A DNA stretch of 64,000 nt from G963662605 sp963662605. Its GTDB lineage: Bacteria; Bacteroidota; Ignavibacteria; Ignavibacteriales; Ignavibacteriaceae. Position 1 is the stretch's first letter; the number at the start of each line of letters is the position of its first letter. Position numbers and translations under genes: made by a program. Positions 1 through 7,731 of this stretch are shown piece by piece. The stretch is taken from NCBI GenBank assembly GCA_963662605.1, contig OY759785.1, positions 1,984,001 through 2,048,000 of the forward strand, in the 5' to 3' direction. The notes under the pieces were generated by a model. It did not search any database. It had not been told where the DNA came from and saw only the letters and a program-made list of their open reading frames with translations.

Positions 1-1
1 C

Positions 2-442
2 ATCCCGACATACAAGGAAGGCGATTGCCTTGCACGCTATTTTGTCCGCGTTGATGAAATACGGGAAAGCTCCAAAATTGTACGGCAGATCATTGACAAG
101 CTGCCAAACGGCGAAACTCTGCTCAATGCCCCGAAGAAGGTGCTGCCCCGGAAAACTGAAATTTACACCCGCATGGAAGAATTGATTCACGATTTTATGC
201 TCGTGAATTTTGGTGCTAACCCACCCGTTGGTGAAGTTTACCACGCGGTTGAAAACTCTAAGGGCGCTTTAGGTTTTTACATCGTAAGCAAAGGTGAAGG
301 ACAACCCTGGAAGTTAAAAATCAATTCACCTTCCTTTACCAACCTTCAGGCAATTCCGCATCTCGTAAAAGGGCACATGATATCCGACGTTGTGGCGATT
401 GTGGGAAGTCTCGATCCGGTTATGGGTGAAGCTGATAAATAA
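2..442 (+). CDS. nuoD: NADH-quinone oxidoreductase subunit D (C-terminal part)
   Basis: Partial gene: the reading frame is open from the left edge of the window and ends with TAA at 440-442. The 146 visible residues match the C-terminus of the 49 kDa subunit of respiratory complex I (NuoD, related to the large subunit of NiFe hydrogenases). The conserved tail is seen in 'GALGFYIVSKG' and 'LKINSPSFTNLQAIPHLVKG', ending in the usual 'VAIVGSLDPVMGEADK'. NuoD forms part of the quinone-binding site in the peripheral arm of the complex at the cytoplasmic membrane face. nuoE follows 25 bases later and nuoF after that, the usual order in complex I operons. The start codon lies outside the window. Confidence 0.95.
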   Translation: MPTYKEGDCLARYFVRVDEIRESSKIVRQIIDKLPNGETLLNAPKKVLPRKTEIYTRMEELIHDFMLVNFGANPPVGEVYHAVENSKGALGFYIVSKGEGQPWKLKINSPSFTNLQAIPHLVKGHMISDVVAIVGSLDPVMGEADK

Positions 443-467
443 TTTTAATGTTGAGTAACGATTGCAT

Positions 468-941
468 ATGGAATTTAAATTTAACGAAGAAAATCTCGGC
501 AAGATTCAAAAGATCTTAGAGAAATATCCTGAAAAGAAAGCAGCTGTAATGCCGGTGCTGTATATCGCGCAGGAGCAGCATGGCTGGATATCTGTTGAAG
601 TAATGAAAGAAGTTGCGGCCTTGCTTGAGATGGAAGAATCCGATGTACTGGGCGTAGCAACATTTTATACCATGTATCATAAGAAACCGGCAGGGAAGTA
701 TCATCTTCAGGTTTGCACTAATGTTTCATGCCTGCTGCGCGGCGGATATGAAATTTACAAGGCATATCAGGAGAAGCTCGGCATTACCAACGGTGGAGTA
801 ACCCCGGATGGTAAGTTTTCGCTTGAAGAAGTAGAATGTATGGGCTCATGCGGTACAGCGCCGATGCTTGCCGTTAATGAAGATTACTTTGAGAATCTCT
901 CGACAGAAAAATCATTAGAAATTTTGAAATCGCTTAGCTGA
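468..941 (+). CDS. nuoE: NADH-quinone oxidoreductase subunit E
   Basis: 157-residue 24 kDa subunit of complex I, a thioredoxin-like fold carrying the [2Fe-2S] cluster N1a. The four cluster ligands are visible as C-x4-C in 'VCTNVSC' and C-x3-C in 'ECMGSC'. The N-terminal helical part contains the typical 'VLYIAQEQHGWIS' and 'VLGVATFYTMYHKKPAGKYHL'. A TTG at 462 is also in frame, but the ATG at 468 gives the normal family N-terminus, so it was chosen. NuoE works with NuoF as the NADH dehydrogenase module. It lies between nuoD (25 bases upstream) and nuoF (10 bases downstream), so the three are almost certainly cotranscribed. Confidence 0.96.
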   Translation: MEFKFNEENLGKIQKILEKYPEKKAAVMPVLYIAQEQHGWISVEVMKEVAALLEMEESDVLGVATFYTMYHKKPAGKYHLQVCTNVSCLLRGGYEIYKAYQEKLGITNGGVTPDGKFSLEEVECMGSCGTAPMLAVNEDYFENLSTEKSLEILKSLS

Positions 942-951
942 CAGGACGCGG

Positions 952-2274
952 ATGGAAAAGATAGTTCTCCCTGATATACCGAATTTACACAAGCTTGATG
1001 TTTATAAAAGCAACGGCGGTTACGAAACAATCGCACTTGCACTGACGCAATCACAGGACGATATTATTGATCAGGTGAAAAAGTCGGGTCTTCGCGGTAG
1101 AGGCGGCGCTGCATTTTCAGCCGGACTCAAGTGGAGTTTCATGCCCAAGAACGGCGATAAGCCGAATTATCTTTGCATCAACGGCGATGAAAGCGAACCG
1201 GGTTCATTTAAGGACAGGCAGATTTTTGAATACAATCCCCATCAGTTGATAGAAGGCATTCTGATTGCCTGCTATGCTATCCGTGTTAAAAAAGCGTATC
1301 TCTATATCCGCGGTGAGTATCACAAATGGGTGAACCTCATGCAGGCGGCTGTTGATGACGCTTATGCGGCTGGACTTATCGGTGAAAGAATGAAATCAAC
1401 ATTCAATACTGATTTTTACTGCGACTTGTATATTCACAAAGGTGCGGGAGCTTATATTTGCGGCGAGGAGTCTTCATTGATGAACTCGATTGAAGGCAAG
1501 CGTCCGTATCCCCGTGTAAAACCTCCATTCCCCGCACAGAACGGATTGTGGGGCTGCCCTACAACTATTAACAATGTCGAAACGTTGACTAACATTCCTC
1601 CGATTATCAAAAAAGGCTGGCAGTGGTTTTCTGCTATCGGTGAACAGAAACATCCGGGTACATTATTGTTCGGTGTCAGCGGCCACGTTAACAAACCCGG
1701 AGTATATGAACTTCCTTCTGGTACACTCCTGACCGACATTATTTACAAGTATGCCGGAGGCGTTCCGGGGGACAAGAAAATCAAGTGTGTGATTCCCGGC
1801 GGTTCCTCTATGCCACCGCTGCGCGGTGACCAGCTTGAAGGCATTAAGATGGATGCCGAATCCTTAAAAGCCGCAGGCTCATCCATCGGTACAGGTGGAA
1901 TCATGGTTATGGATGAAGATACCGACCTGGTTCAAGTATTAGCGCGTATTACGAAATTCTACTATCACGAAAGCTGCGGACAGTGTACACCATGCCGTGA
2001 AGGTACAGGCTGGATGCTAAAGCTTCTGAATAGAATATTACGCGGTGAAGGCTCCAAGCGTGATGTTGAATTATTGGTATCTGTCGCAAAGAACATTGAA
2101 GGTAATACCGTCTGTGCTCTCGGCGAAGCAGCTGCCTGGCCGGTGAAATTCATGGTAGAGAGATTCCGCGATGAATTTGAAGCCCGTGTAAAGGAACATG
2201 CCGAAATACCGGTTGCTGAGAAAGTACACTCCATGCGTAAGACCGGAATTCCAGTCGCCCCTATAACATTATAG
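952..2274 (+). CDS. nuoF: NADH-quinone oxidoreductase subunit F
   Basis: 440-residue 51 kDa flavoprotein subunit of complex I, which oxidises NADH through FMN and passes electrons to the [4Fe-4S] cluster N3. The NADH/FMN-binding glycine-rich motif is at about residues 48-60 ('RGRGGAAFSAGLKW') and the FMN motif at about 164-176 ('GAGAYICGEESSL'). The N3 ligands are in 'SCGQCTPCREG' near residue 342 plus the cysteine of 'VCALGEAAAWP' near 388. Length is normal. The gene starts 10 bases after nuoE. No nuoG follows: the next 500 bases hold repeats and a terminator and then unrelated AT-rich genes, so the rest of the complex must be encoded elsewhere. Confidence 0.97.
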   Translation: MEKIVLPDIPNLHKLDVYKSNGGYETIALALTQSQDDIIDQVKKSGLRGRGGAAFSAGLKWSFMPKNGDKPNYLCINGDESEPGSFKDRQIFEYNPHQLIEGILIACYAIRVKKAYLYIRGEYHKWVNLMQAAVDDAYAAGLIGERMKSTFNTDFYCDLYIHKGAGAYICGEESSLMNSIEGKRPYPRVKPPFPAQNGLWGCPTTINNVETLTNIPPIIKKGWQWFSAIGEQKHPGTLLFGVSGHVNKPGVYELPSGTLLTDIIYKYAGGVPGDKKIKCVIPGGSSMPPLRGDQLEGIKMDAESLKAAGSSIGTGGIMVMDEDTDLVQVLARITKFYYHESCGQCTPCREGTGWMLKLLNRILRGEGSKRDVELLVSVAKNIEGNTVCALGEAAAWPVKFMVERFRDEFEARVKEHAEIPVAEKVHSMRKTGIPVAPITL

Positions 2275-2307
2275 CGTATAATCTAGTGAAATTGCCCTCA
2301 CCCTCAA

Positions 2308-2330
2308 TCCCTCTCCCTTAGGGAGAGGGA
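2308..2330. repeat. Short perfect inverted repeat after nuoF
   Basis: Ten-base arms TCCCTCTCCC and GGGAGAGGGA separated by TTA, 33 bases after the nuoF stop. There is no T-run after it, so it is more likely a dispersed palindromic element that may slow 3' exonucleases than a classical terminator. Confidence 0.6.
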
Positions 2331-2373
2331 AGTATGATACATTTCGATTTTGTTCTACATCCCTTTATAAACA

Positions 2374-2437
2374 ATCTGTGAAAATCCGTGTCATCTGCGC
2401 CTGCCCGCCGAAGGCGTGGTTATCCGTGTTCTATTGC
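2374..2437. repeat. Dispersed 60-base repeat, copy 1
   Basis: Contains 'TGTGAAAATCCGTGTCATC', 'GCCTGCCCGCCGAAGGCGTG' and 'TTATCCGTGTTC'. A diverged second copy lies at 29484-29545 with the same order of blocks. Both are intergenic and non-coding. It resembles the short phrase-like repeats seen between genes in many Bacteroidota/Chlorobi-group genomes; function is not known. Confidence 0.7.
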
Positions 2438-2633
2438 ATCTCGGAATTATCCCGCATTTTAGACGCTCTTCACCGAAAATAACCTTTCATACCTAATCGC
2501 TTCAAATAGGGCATAAATTATTCCATATTTCTTGCGACGATTTTGAGAAACTTCGTGCTCTCATTAGCGTCATAAATAGTAACGACTCAAAAATTTTACT
2601 AATTCCCCCCATTAGTAAGTAATCCTACGACTC

Positions 2634-2672
2634 AACGGTAACAGTTCACTCCCTGTTACCGTTCCTCTTTTT
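2634..2672 (+). terminator. Rho-independent terminator upstream of the accessory genes
   Basis: Perfect 11-base stem AACGGTAACAG / CTGTTACCGTT (2634-2644 and 2653-2663) with an 8-base loop, followed by CCTCTTTTT. It would stop transcripts from the nuo side about 95 bases before the first accessory gene. Between 2440 and 2633 nothing else was recognised. Confidence 0.75.
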
Positions 2673-2767
2673 AAAGCAACTCCTTCGTCTTTTTTAATTA
2701 TTTTTACATATTCTTTGCAGGAAGATTTATAGATTTGGTATCATAAAGAGGATATAGGAGTGATTTT

Positions 2768-3034
2768 ATGAACTGTTATATAATTACATATGACTTAAGA
2801 CAACCAGGAAGAAATTATGAAGCACTGTATGAAGCTATTCAATCTTACGGAACATGGGCGCACATAAATCAATCTACTTGGGCTGTTGTGACAACACAAT
2901 CTGCTGTTCAGATTCGTGATTTTTTGCTGAATTCTATGGATGCAAATGATAGCATATTTGTTGTCAAGTCAGGGACGGAAGCAGCGTGGCAAAATGTCAT
3001 TTGCCGACATAATTGGTTGCAGGAGAGGCTATGA
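2768..3034 (+). CDS. Small Cas2-fold-like protein (SinR-family annotation)
   Basis: 88 residues. The N-terminal strand 'MNCYIITYDLRQPGRNYEAL' followed by a helix and the 'WAVVTTQSAVQIRDFLL' strand-helix unit resembles the ferredoxin-like fold of Cas2 and VapD proteins. Asp9 is at the place where Cas2 has its metal-binding aspartate. Stand-alone members of this kind are often labelled 'SinR family' or 'Cas2-like' in databases although no CRISPR array or cas1 is present, and none is seen here. A strong ribosome binding site (ATAGGAG) precedes the ATG. Its stop overlaps the start of the next gene as ATGA (3031-3034), so the two products are probably made together. The surroundings are richer in AT than the flanking housekeeping genes, suggesting transfer. 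Function is unknown; a nuclease or toxin role is inference only. Confidence 0.7.
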   Translation: MNCYIITYDLRQPGRNYEALYEAIQSYGTWAHINQSTWAVVTTQSAVQIRDFLLNSMDANDSIFVVKSGTEAAWQNVICRHNWLQERL

Positions 3035-3423
3035 TGAATGACAATACGGAAAATAGTGGAGAAAAACCACCTAGAATCAAAAGAGGACGATTTGATTCGA
3101 TCTCAATATACGAAATATCTGATTATGAATTAGAGATACTTGCAAACGGTTCTCCAAGTTCAATATATCTGAATTTCGCAATTTTTTTGATTTCGATTGG
3201 CATTTCGTTTATTATTTCCTTGCTTACAACACAGATAAAATCTATTTATTTGTTTTCATCATTTTTGGTTATAGCATTGATTGGCCTCGTCAATGGTCTG
3301 ATTCTGCTTTTCTACTGGAATAATAATAGGAAATCAATTTCAGATATAGTTAAGAAAATAAAGCTGCGTATACCGAGTGATGATATGCCGTGTAATGATT
3401 CTGGCAAAACTGAGAATGGATAG
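3031..3423 (+). CDS. Two-helix membrane protein coupled to the Cas2-like gene
   Basis: 130 residues if translation starts at the ATG that overlaps the stop of the upstream gene (ATGA, 3031-3034), which has a good binding site AGGAGAGG; a second ATG follows at 3034. The first 45 residues are polar and basic ('PPRIKRGRF'). Two hydrophobic segments follow at about residues 50-68 and 73-94, then a basic tail ('NNNRKSISDIVKKIKLRIP'). No known family was recognised. The layout, a soluble small protein followed by a coupled 2-TM protein, resembles many small effector or toxin gene pairs in accessory DNA, where 2-TM proteins often damage the membrane. That role is inference. Confidence 0.6.
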   Translation: MMNDNTENSGEKPPRIKRGRFDSISIYEISDYELEILANGSPSSIYLNFAIFLISIGISFIISLLTTQIKSIYLFSSFLVIALIGLVNGLILLFYWNNNRKSISDIVKKIKLRIPSDDMPCNDSGKTENG

Positions 3424-3763
3424 ACAATAAAGTTCAGTAAATGAATTTTAAAATCGATTAATCTCATGTAAGGATCTGGACTTAAGTACAAACCGGACGG
3501 AAGTTATTGTCCACACATTTGCCCGAGTTGAACAGGATACATCGCTCGGAATCTGCGTAATATATCTGGATATCTAGTCTTTTGGTAATACACAAATAAA
3601 TTAAACAATATGAGAATTTTTGAGGAACAAAATATATCGTTTTCTAATTATAACTCTGAACCAAACTTGCTTCGCTGATGTACATGTCAAGGGATTACTT
3701 AACCATTACACTATCTGTCCTTTTCGCTGCTGCTAGAATTTCATAAGTCTGTCTTATCGGTTG
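3424..3763. other. Intergenic stretch with no recognised gene
   Basis: About 340 AT-rich bases between convergent genes. No ORF with a convincing start, no repeat shared with other parts of the window and no clear terminator was found. A fragment at 3660-3722 reads on the minus strand like a degenerate tRNA D-arm, but it does not fold as a tRNA. Confidence 0.5.
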
Positions 3764-5281
3764 TTAGAAAATTTTATCGCGCACTGTTATTTGTTTTGCA
3801 GAACCAATATATGCTCCACCAATACTAAATAAAATTGCGAAAACTAAAATAGTCGTAAGCCACGTACTCCAATCCATTGAAATTGGGCTTAATGAACAAC
3901 CCCTGAAGAAGCCTATGATAAATCCAAGACTACTTCCAAGACCAAGCCCATATTGACTCCTTGATAGAATAAATTCTTTCCTCAATTCTGATTTTAAAGA
4001 TTCCAAATTATCTAAACTATTATTCTCATGTTGTATTATCTCAATTAGCGACTTTGAAATAATTTCCTCCTTAGAGAGAATAAATTCGGAAGTACCGTCC
4101 GGTATTGAATATTCGAAATAAGTGATAGTATGAATATCATCCAGAATATCAATTGCGCTCATATATGAGAGAAAGCTATCGTGCTTGATTAATTTTTTAA
4201 TTTTCTGCAATATATGTAGAACAATACTGTCGTCGCGCATGCTATCCTTACATAAATTATATTTATACAAGGCATCAGATTTTGCATTTTCATAAAATGT
4301 ATTTAGCAGTTTTAGCACTGGAGGCCTGGAATTAAGATCCTTGTCTAAGGTGACAGAAATAGAAAAAAACCGATCTTCCTTAATAACTTTCCATAGAACT
4401 CTGACAGCTTCATTATCATCTAAAATAGCTGCTGAATACTTTGCATACTCGAAACCTGCTTGCAGAAAATCGGGCAAAGACGAATAGGCATGCCCTGCGC
4501 ATTTTTGTGCCGATTTAAATTTTTCTTGTAAATAACATGCTCTTCCAGCATATAACAAGGCTTCAGTTGCAGCGTATAAAAATGGATCAAAATTCTTAGA
4601 GCTTTGGTAACCTGCAGGTGTCATATTATTACTCACAGTTGTGCCGCCAAAATTATACTCCGCTGAAGCCTCTCTAGCTGACATCAAGAAATACTCCTCC
4701 GCTTTGGCAAAGTTCATATGTTTTTGCGAGTACAAATAAATTTGACCGATAATATTAAGAGTAATAAAATCATTTTTCTCAATATCTTTTGCTAATAATA
4801 GGTTCTGAAAAGCGTCATTATAAAAATTACTTTGGATTCCTTCAAGTAAAGCATTTTTAAAATATTTCAGCCCTTGTTCAATGTGATATAATCTTTGTTT
4901 TTGACTATCCGGGATTCGAAGCAATTGTTCGATACTTTTAAGAAATCTATTCGTTAGTTTTTGCCCCTCGATTAACATTGAAAGCTTCCAGTCTATCATT
5001 GATGCCAGCTCACTGATTTGAGATCCTATATTCATCAGATCACAATGTATGTCTTCCAAATGCGCTGATAAAATGGAGAACCCGTCATCAAGGTTACCAC
5101 AAATACTTTTAAATACATCAATTTGCTGTTTAGAAGCATCTTTTATTGTATTTTGAAGTTCAGTTTTGTTTTCACTTATTATACCAGAAATATCTTTAAT
5201 ATATTCTTGATGTTGTAAATATCGGAGCCATTGAGAATGGATGTTTTCTTTAGAACTTCGATTGTAATAAAAAGCCGCCAT
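3764..5281 (-). CDS. TPR-like protein with C-terminal membrane helices, accessory
   Basis: 505 residues. After an N-terminal stretch with coiled-coil character (about 20-110), a region 'WKLSMLIEGQKLTNRFLKSI' and 'LLRIPDSQKQRLYHIEQGLK' leads into TPR-like helical hairpins (about 125-320: 'DAFQNLLLAKDIEKNDFITL', 'AKAEEYFLMSA', 'FKSAQKCAGHAYSSLPDFLQ'). The last 75 residues hold two hydrophobic segments ('SSLGFIIGFFRGC' and 'WLTTILVFAILFSIGGAYIG'). Similar proteins occur scattered across bacteria in accessory regions, without an assigned function as far as I know. The gene is single, transcribed away from the nuclease gene at 5509. Its codons are AT-rich like those of its neighbours. A scaffold or sensor role at the membrane is a guess. 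Confidence 0.65.
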   Translation of the reverse strand: MAAFYYNRSSKENIHSQWLRYLQHQEYIKDISGIISENKTELQNTIKDASKQQIDVFKSICGNLDDGFSILSAHLEDIHCDLMNIGSQISELASMIDWKLSMLIEGQKLTNRFLKSIEQLLRIPDSQKQRLYHIEQGLKYFKNALLEGIQSNFYNDAFQNLLLAKDIEKNDFITLNIIGQIYLYSQKHMNFAKAEEYFLMSAREASAEYNFGGTTVSNNMTPAGYQSSKNFDPFLYAATEALLYAGRACYLQEKFKSAQKCAGHAYSSLPDFLQAGFEYAKYSAAILDDNEAVRVLWKVIKEDRFFSISVTLDKDLNSRPPVLKLLNTFYENAKSDALYKYNLCKDSMRDDSIVLHILQKIKKLIKHDSFLSYMSAIDILDDIHTITYFEYSIPDGTSEFILSKEEIISKSLIEIIQHENNSLDNLESLKSELRKEFILSRSQYGLGLGSSLGFIIGFFRGCSLSPISMDWSTWLTTILVFAILFSIGGAYIGSAKQITVRDKIF

Positions 5282-5508
5282 AACTACCCCTGCGTTTAGT
5301 TCAAAAATGTTCCATGAGACACTGTTTTTATGATAATAATTTCGTCTGAGTTCATTAAGTATGCACTACTCAAGTGATAAATTTATGTTAACAAAAGTAT
5401 CCCGATAGAAAATATAATACAAATAAGAGAGGGATCATTTCATAATTTAATAACCTATTGCGAATATAATAAAAAGTAATACATTTAATATCTTCTAATA
5501 CAAAATTT
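5282..5508. promoter_or_regulatory. Divergent promoter region between TPR gene and DUF262 nuclease
   Basis: 227 very AT-rich bases between two genes transcribed apart, so both promoters should lie here. No clear operator or conserved -35/-10 pair could be fixed by eye. Confidence 0.35.
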
Positions 5509-7101
5509 ATGGGTTGGGTAAAAATGGCTGATTTTTCAATTCGCGATATATTACACAAGGTGAGTAGTGGTATTATACGAATCCCAACATTCCAAAGGGG
5601 ATTTGTTTGGGATGCAGAAACGATAGCCTTTTTTATGGATAGTATATATAAAGGCTACCCAGTAGGGACATTGCAATTGTGGCGTACACACACACAATTA
5701 GAGACGGAAAAAAAGCTTGGTCCGTTTACCATATTTAGTAGAGATGACCAATTCCCGATAGATTATGTGTTGGATGGTCAACAGCGAATTACATCTATTT
5801 TTGGAGTTTTTCAAACAGATATACCCATTTCGGAAGATGAAGAGAATCCATTCAACATATACTTTGATCTAAAAGCAGATGTAAATATCCAAGATTCTCA
5901 ATTTTTGTCGTTGGAATCCGGCGAGGTAAATCCTGTCCGCCATTTCCCATTGAATTGTTTGTTCGATACTGTTAAATATAGGCAAGCAACAAGCGAATTG
6001 CCAGATGAAGATGTCAACACAATTGATCTTCTCCAATCTATTTTCAAAGAAGTAAAAATTCCCTATCAAACACTCGAAACTGAAGACAATGGTAAAGTTG
6101 CAATTGTATTTGAGCGAATAAATCGGAAGGGAATTCCGTTGGATATGTATCAATTGCTCTCAGCTTGGACCTGGAGCCAAGATTTTACATTGCAAACGAA
6201 ATTTGAGGAGTTGGCAGACGAATTAAAACCTTATGGATTTGAAGATGTTGGGGAAAATATAAACCTTCTACTGAGAATCTGTTCAGCAATTTTATCTGCG
6301 AGTGGCTTAGTTAATAATTTGATTAATTTGAATGGGCAAGTTGTGCGTGATCGGTTTGATGAAGTACAGAATGGTATTAAAGGAGCAATAGATTTCTTGA
6401 AAACGAACTTAAAAGTAGAGAAAATAGATAACTTGCCTTATGACAATCTATTAATTCCTTTATCTGCATTTTTTTCGTGCGAAGGGAATCGGCATTTTAA
6501 TTATAATTCTACTCAACGCAAGGAAATTCTAAAATGGTTCTGGAGAACTTGTTTTTCCAAAAAGTACAGTGCTGGTACCATCAGGGCTATTGATAGAGAT
6601 ATTGAAGAAATAAACAAACTCAAAAACGGTCAAATATCGAATTTGTCGAGTGTGACGGTAAATATTGACAAAGATTACTTTTTGAAAAATAAATTTGCAT
6701 TGGGTAATGTAAACACAAAGACACATATATTGATGTTAGCTCAAAACTCACCAAGAAGTTTTATAAGTGGTTCACTCGTTACTTTAGACTCTGTGTTAAA
6801 GGATTATAATCGAAATGAATTTCATCATATTTATCCAAAAGGCTACCTAAAAACATTGCCAGATCTGGCTATTCACGAGGCGGTGTTAGCCAATTTTTGT
6901 TTTCTTTCTCGTGCTGATAATAAAACACTTGGCGGGGTGGCTCCTAGTCGGTATCGACAACAAATGCCCTCAAATGCCAGAGAAATTTTGTACACTCACC
7001 ATATTGACGAGCAACTCCTATTTGCAGATGATTATATTGCTTTTGTTGAAGATAGAGCGTTGCGGTTACTCGCAGCGTCCAAAGAACTAATCAATCAATA
7101 A
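5509..7101 (+). CDS. DUF262/DUF1524 nuclease, GmrSD-type restriction protein
   Basis: 530 residues. The N-terminal ParB-like DUF262 domain shows 'IPTFQRGFVWDAETIAFFMDSIYKGYPVG' and the diagnostic 'YVLDGQQR' near residue 85. The C-terminal DUF1524 HNH-type domain shows 'EFHHIYPKGYL' near 438 and 'ANFCFLSRADNKTLGG'. This domain pair is that of GmrSD type IV restriction enzymes, which cut modified phage DNA using nucleotide hydrolysis, and of BrxU. The protein here is a compact single chain, and no methylase is encoded beside it, which fits a modification-dependent enzyme. ATGs at 5509 and 5524 are both possible starts and neither has a strong binding site. A cupin gene follows 16 bases downstream. 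Low GC suggests horizontal acquisition. Confidence 0.85.
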   Translation: MGWVKMADFSIRDILHKVSSGIIRIPTFQRGFVWDAETIAFFMDSIYKGYPVGTLQLWRTHTQLETEKKLGPFTIFSRDDQFPIDYVLDGQQRITSIFGVFQTDIPISEDEENPFNIYFDLKADVNIQDSQFLSLESGEVNPVRHFPLNCLFDTVKYRQATSELPDEDVNTIDLLQSIFKEVKIPYQTLETEDNGKVAIVFERINRKGIPLDMYQLLSAWTWSQDFTLQTKFEELADELKPYGFEDVGENINLLLRICSAILSASGLVNNLINLNGQVVRDRFDEVQNGIKGAIDFLKTNLKVEKIDNLPYDNLLIPLSAFFSCEGNRHFNYNSTQRKEILKWFWRTCFSKKYSAGTIRAIDRDIEEINKLKNGQISNLSSVTVNIDKDYFLKNKFALGNVNTKTHILMLAQNSPRSFISGSLVTLDSVLKDYNRNEFHHIYPKGYLKTLPDLAIHEAVLANFCFLSRADNKTLGGVAPSRYRQQMPSNAREILYTHHIDEQLLFADDYIAFVEDRALRLLAASKELINQ

Positions 7102-7117
7102 TGAAGAATGAGGTTTT

Positions 7118-7621
7118 ATGGAACGTATCCGATCAGCCGATTATTGGGTGCAAAAACTGGGACTCCAGCCGCATCCCGAAGGTGGGTTCTATAAGGAGAT
7201 TTACCGGAGCACGGAAGGTGTAGCGGCCGGAAATTTGCCTGAAAGATACTTGGGGGCACGGTCTTTTGCAACTTCCATTTACTATCTTTTACAAGGCAAC
7301 GACTTCTCAGCATTTCACCGTATCAAATCTGATGAAATTTGGAGCTACATAGACGGTGGCTCGGCAAATATCTATTCACTCACTCCAGAGGGAGAATTGA
7401 AAGAGGAAACTCTGGGAACAGGAGAGGGTGCCACTCCGCAAATCATAGTTCCAAAACAGACATGGTTTGCTGCCGACCTTGTAAGCAAAAAATCCTACAT
7501 TCTGGTTTCTTGTTTTGTCGCTCCGGGATTTGATTTCACTGATTTTGAACTCGCAGACAGAGCAAAGATGCAACAATTGTTTCCACTCCATACCGACATA
7601 ATCAGGAACTTGACCAAATAG
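7118..7621 (+). CDS. Cupin protein of the DUF985 family
   Basis: 167 residues covering one cupin domain. Family features are 'HPEGGFYKEIYRS' near residue 20, 'ATSIYYLLQGNDFSAFHRIKSDEIWSYIDG' at about 50-80 and 'TWFAADL' near 120. The 'HRIKSDE' stretch contains the cupin metal-site histidine and glutamate. DUF985 proteins are of unknown substrate; some have been linked to sugar or nucleotide-sugar chemistry. The ATG at 7118 has GAGG upstream. It starts 16 bases after the nuclease gene but its base use is closer to the core genes, so it may mark the edge of the accessory stretch. Confidence 0.8.
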   Translation: MERIRSADYWVQKLGLQPHPEGGFYKEIYRSTEGVAAGNLPERYLGARSFATSIYYLLQGNDFSAFHRIKSDEIWSYIDGGSANIYSLTPEGELKEETLGTGEGATPQIIVPKQTWFAADLVSKKSYILVSCFVAPGFDFTDFELADRAKMQQLFPLHTDIIRNLTK

Positions 7622-7731
7622 GAAAGTGAATATGGGAGCTTAATACCATTGACTTTCGTATTAATTATCAGTAAACTTTTAATGCCTATAGATTGTTTGA
7701 ATAGATATAAACTATATAAGTCGCTTCGACA

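Noticed and set aside
2768..3034. Possible CRISPR system because of the Cas2-like protein
   Set aside because: No direct-repeat array and no cas1 or other cas gene in the window.
3660..3722. tRNA-like fragment on the minus strand (GATAGTGTAATGGTTAAG)
   Set aside because: It resembles a D-arm, but no acceptor stem, anticodon stem or T-arm can be folded, so it is at most a remnant.
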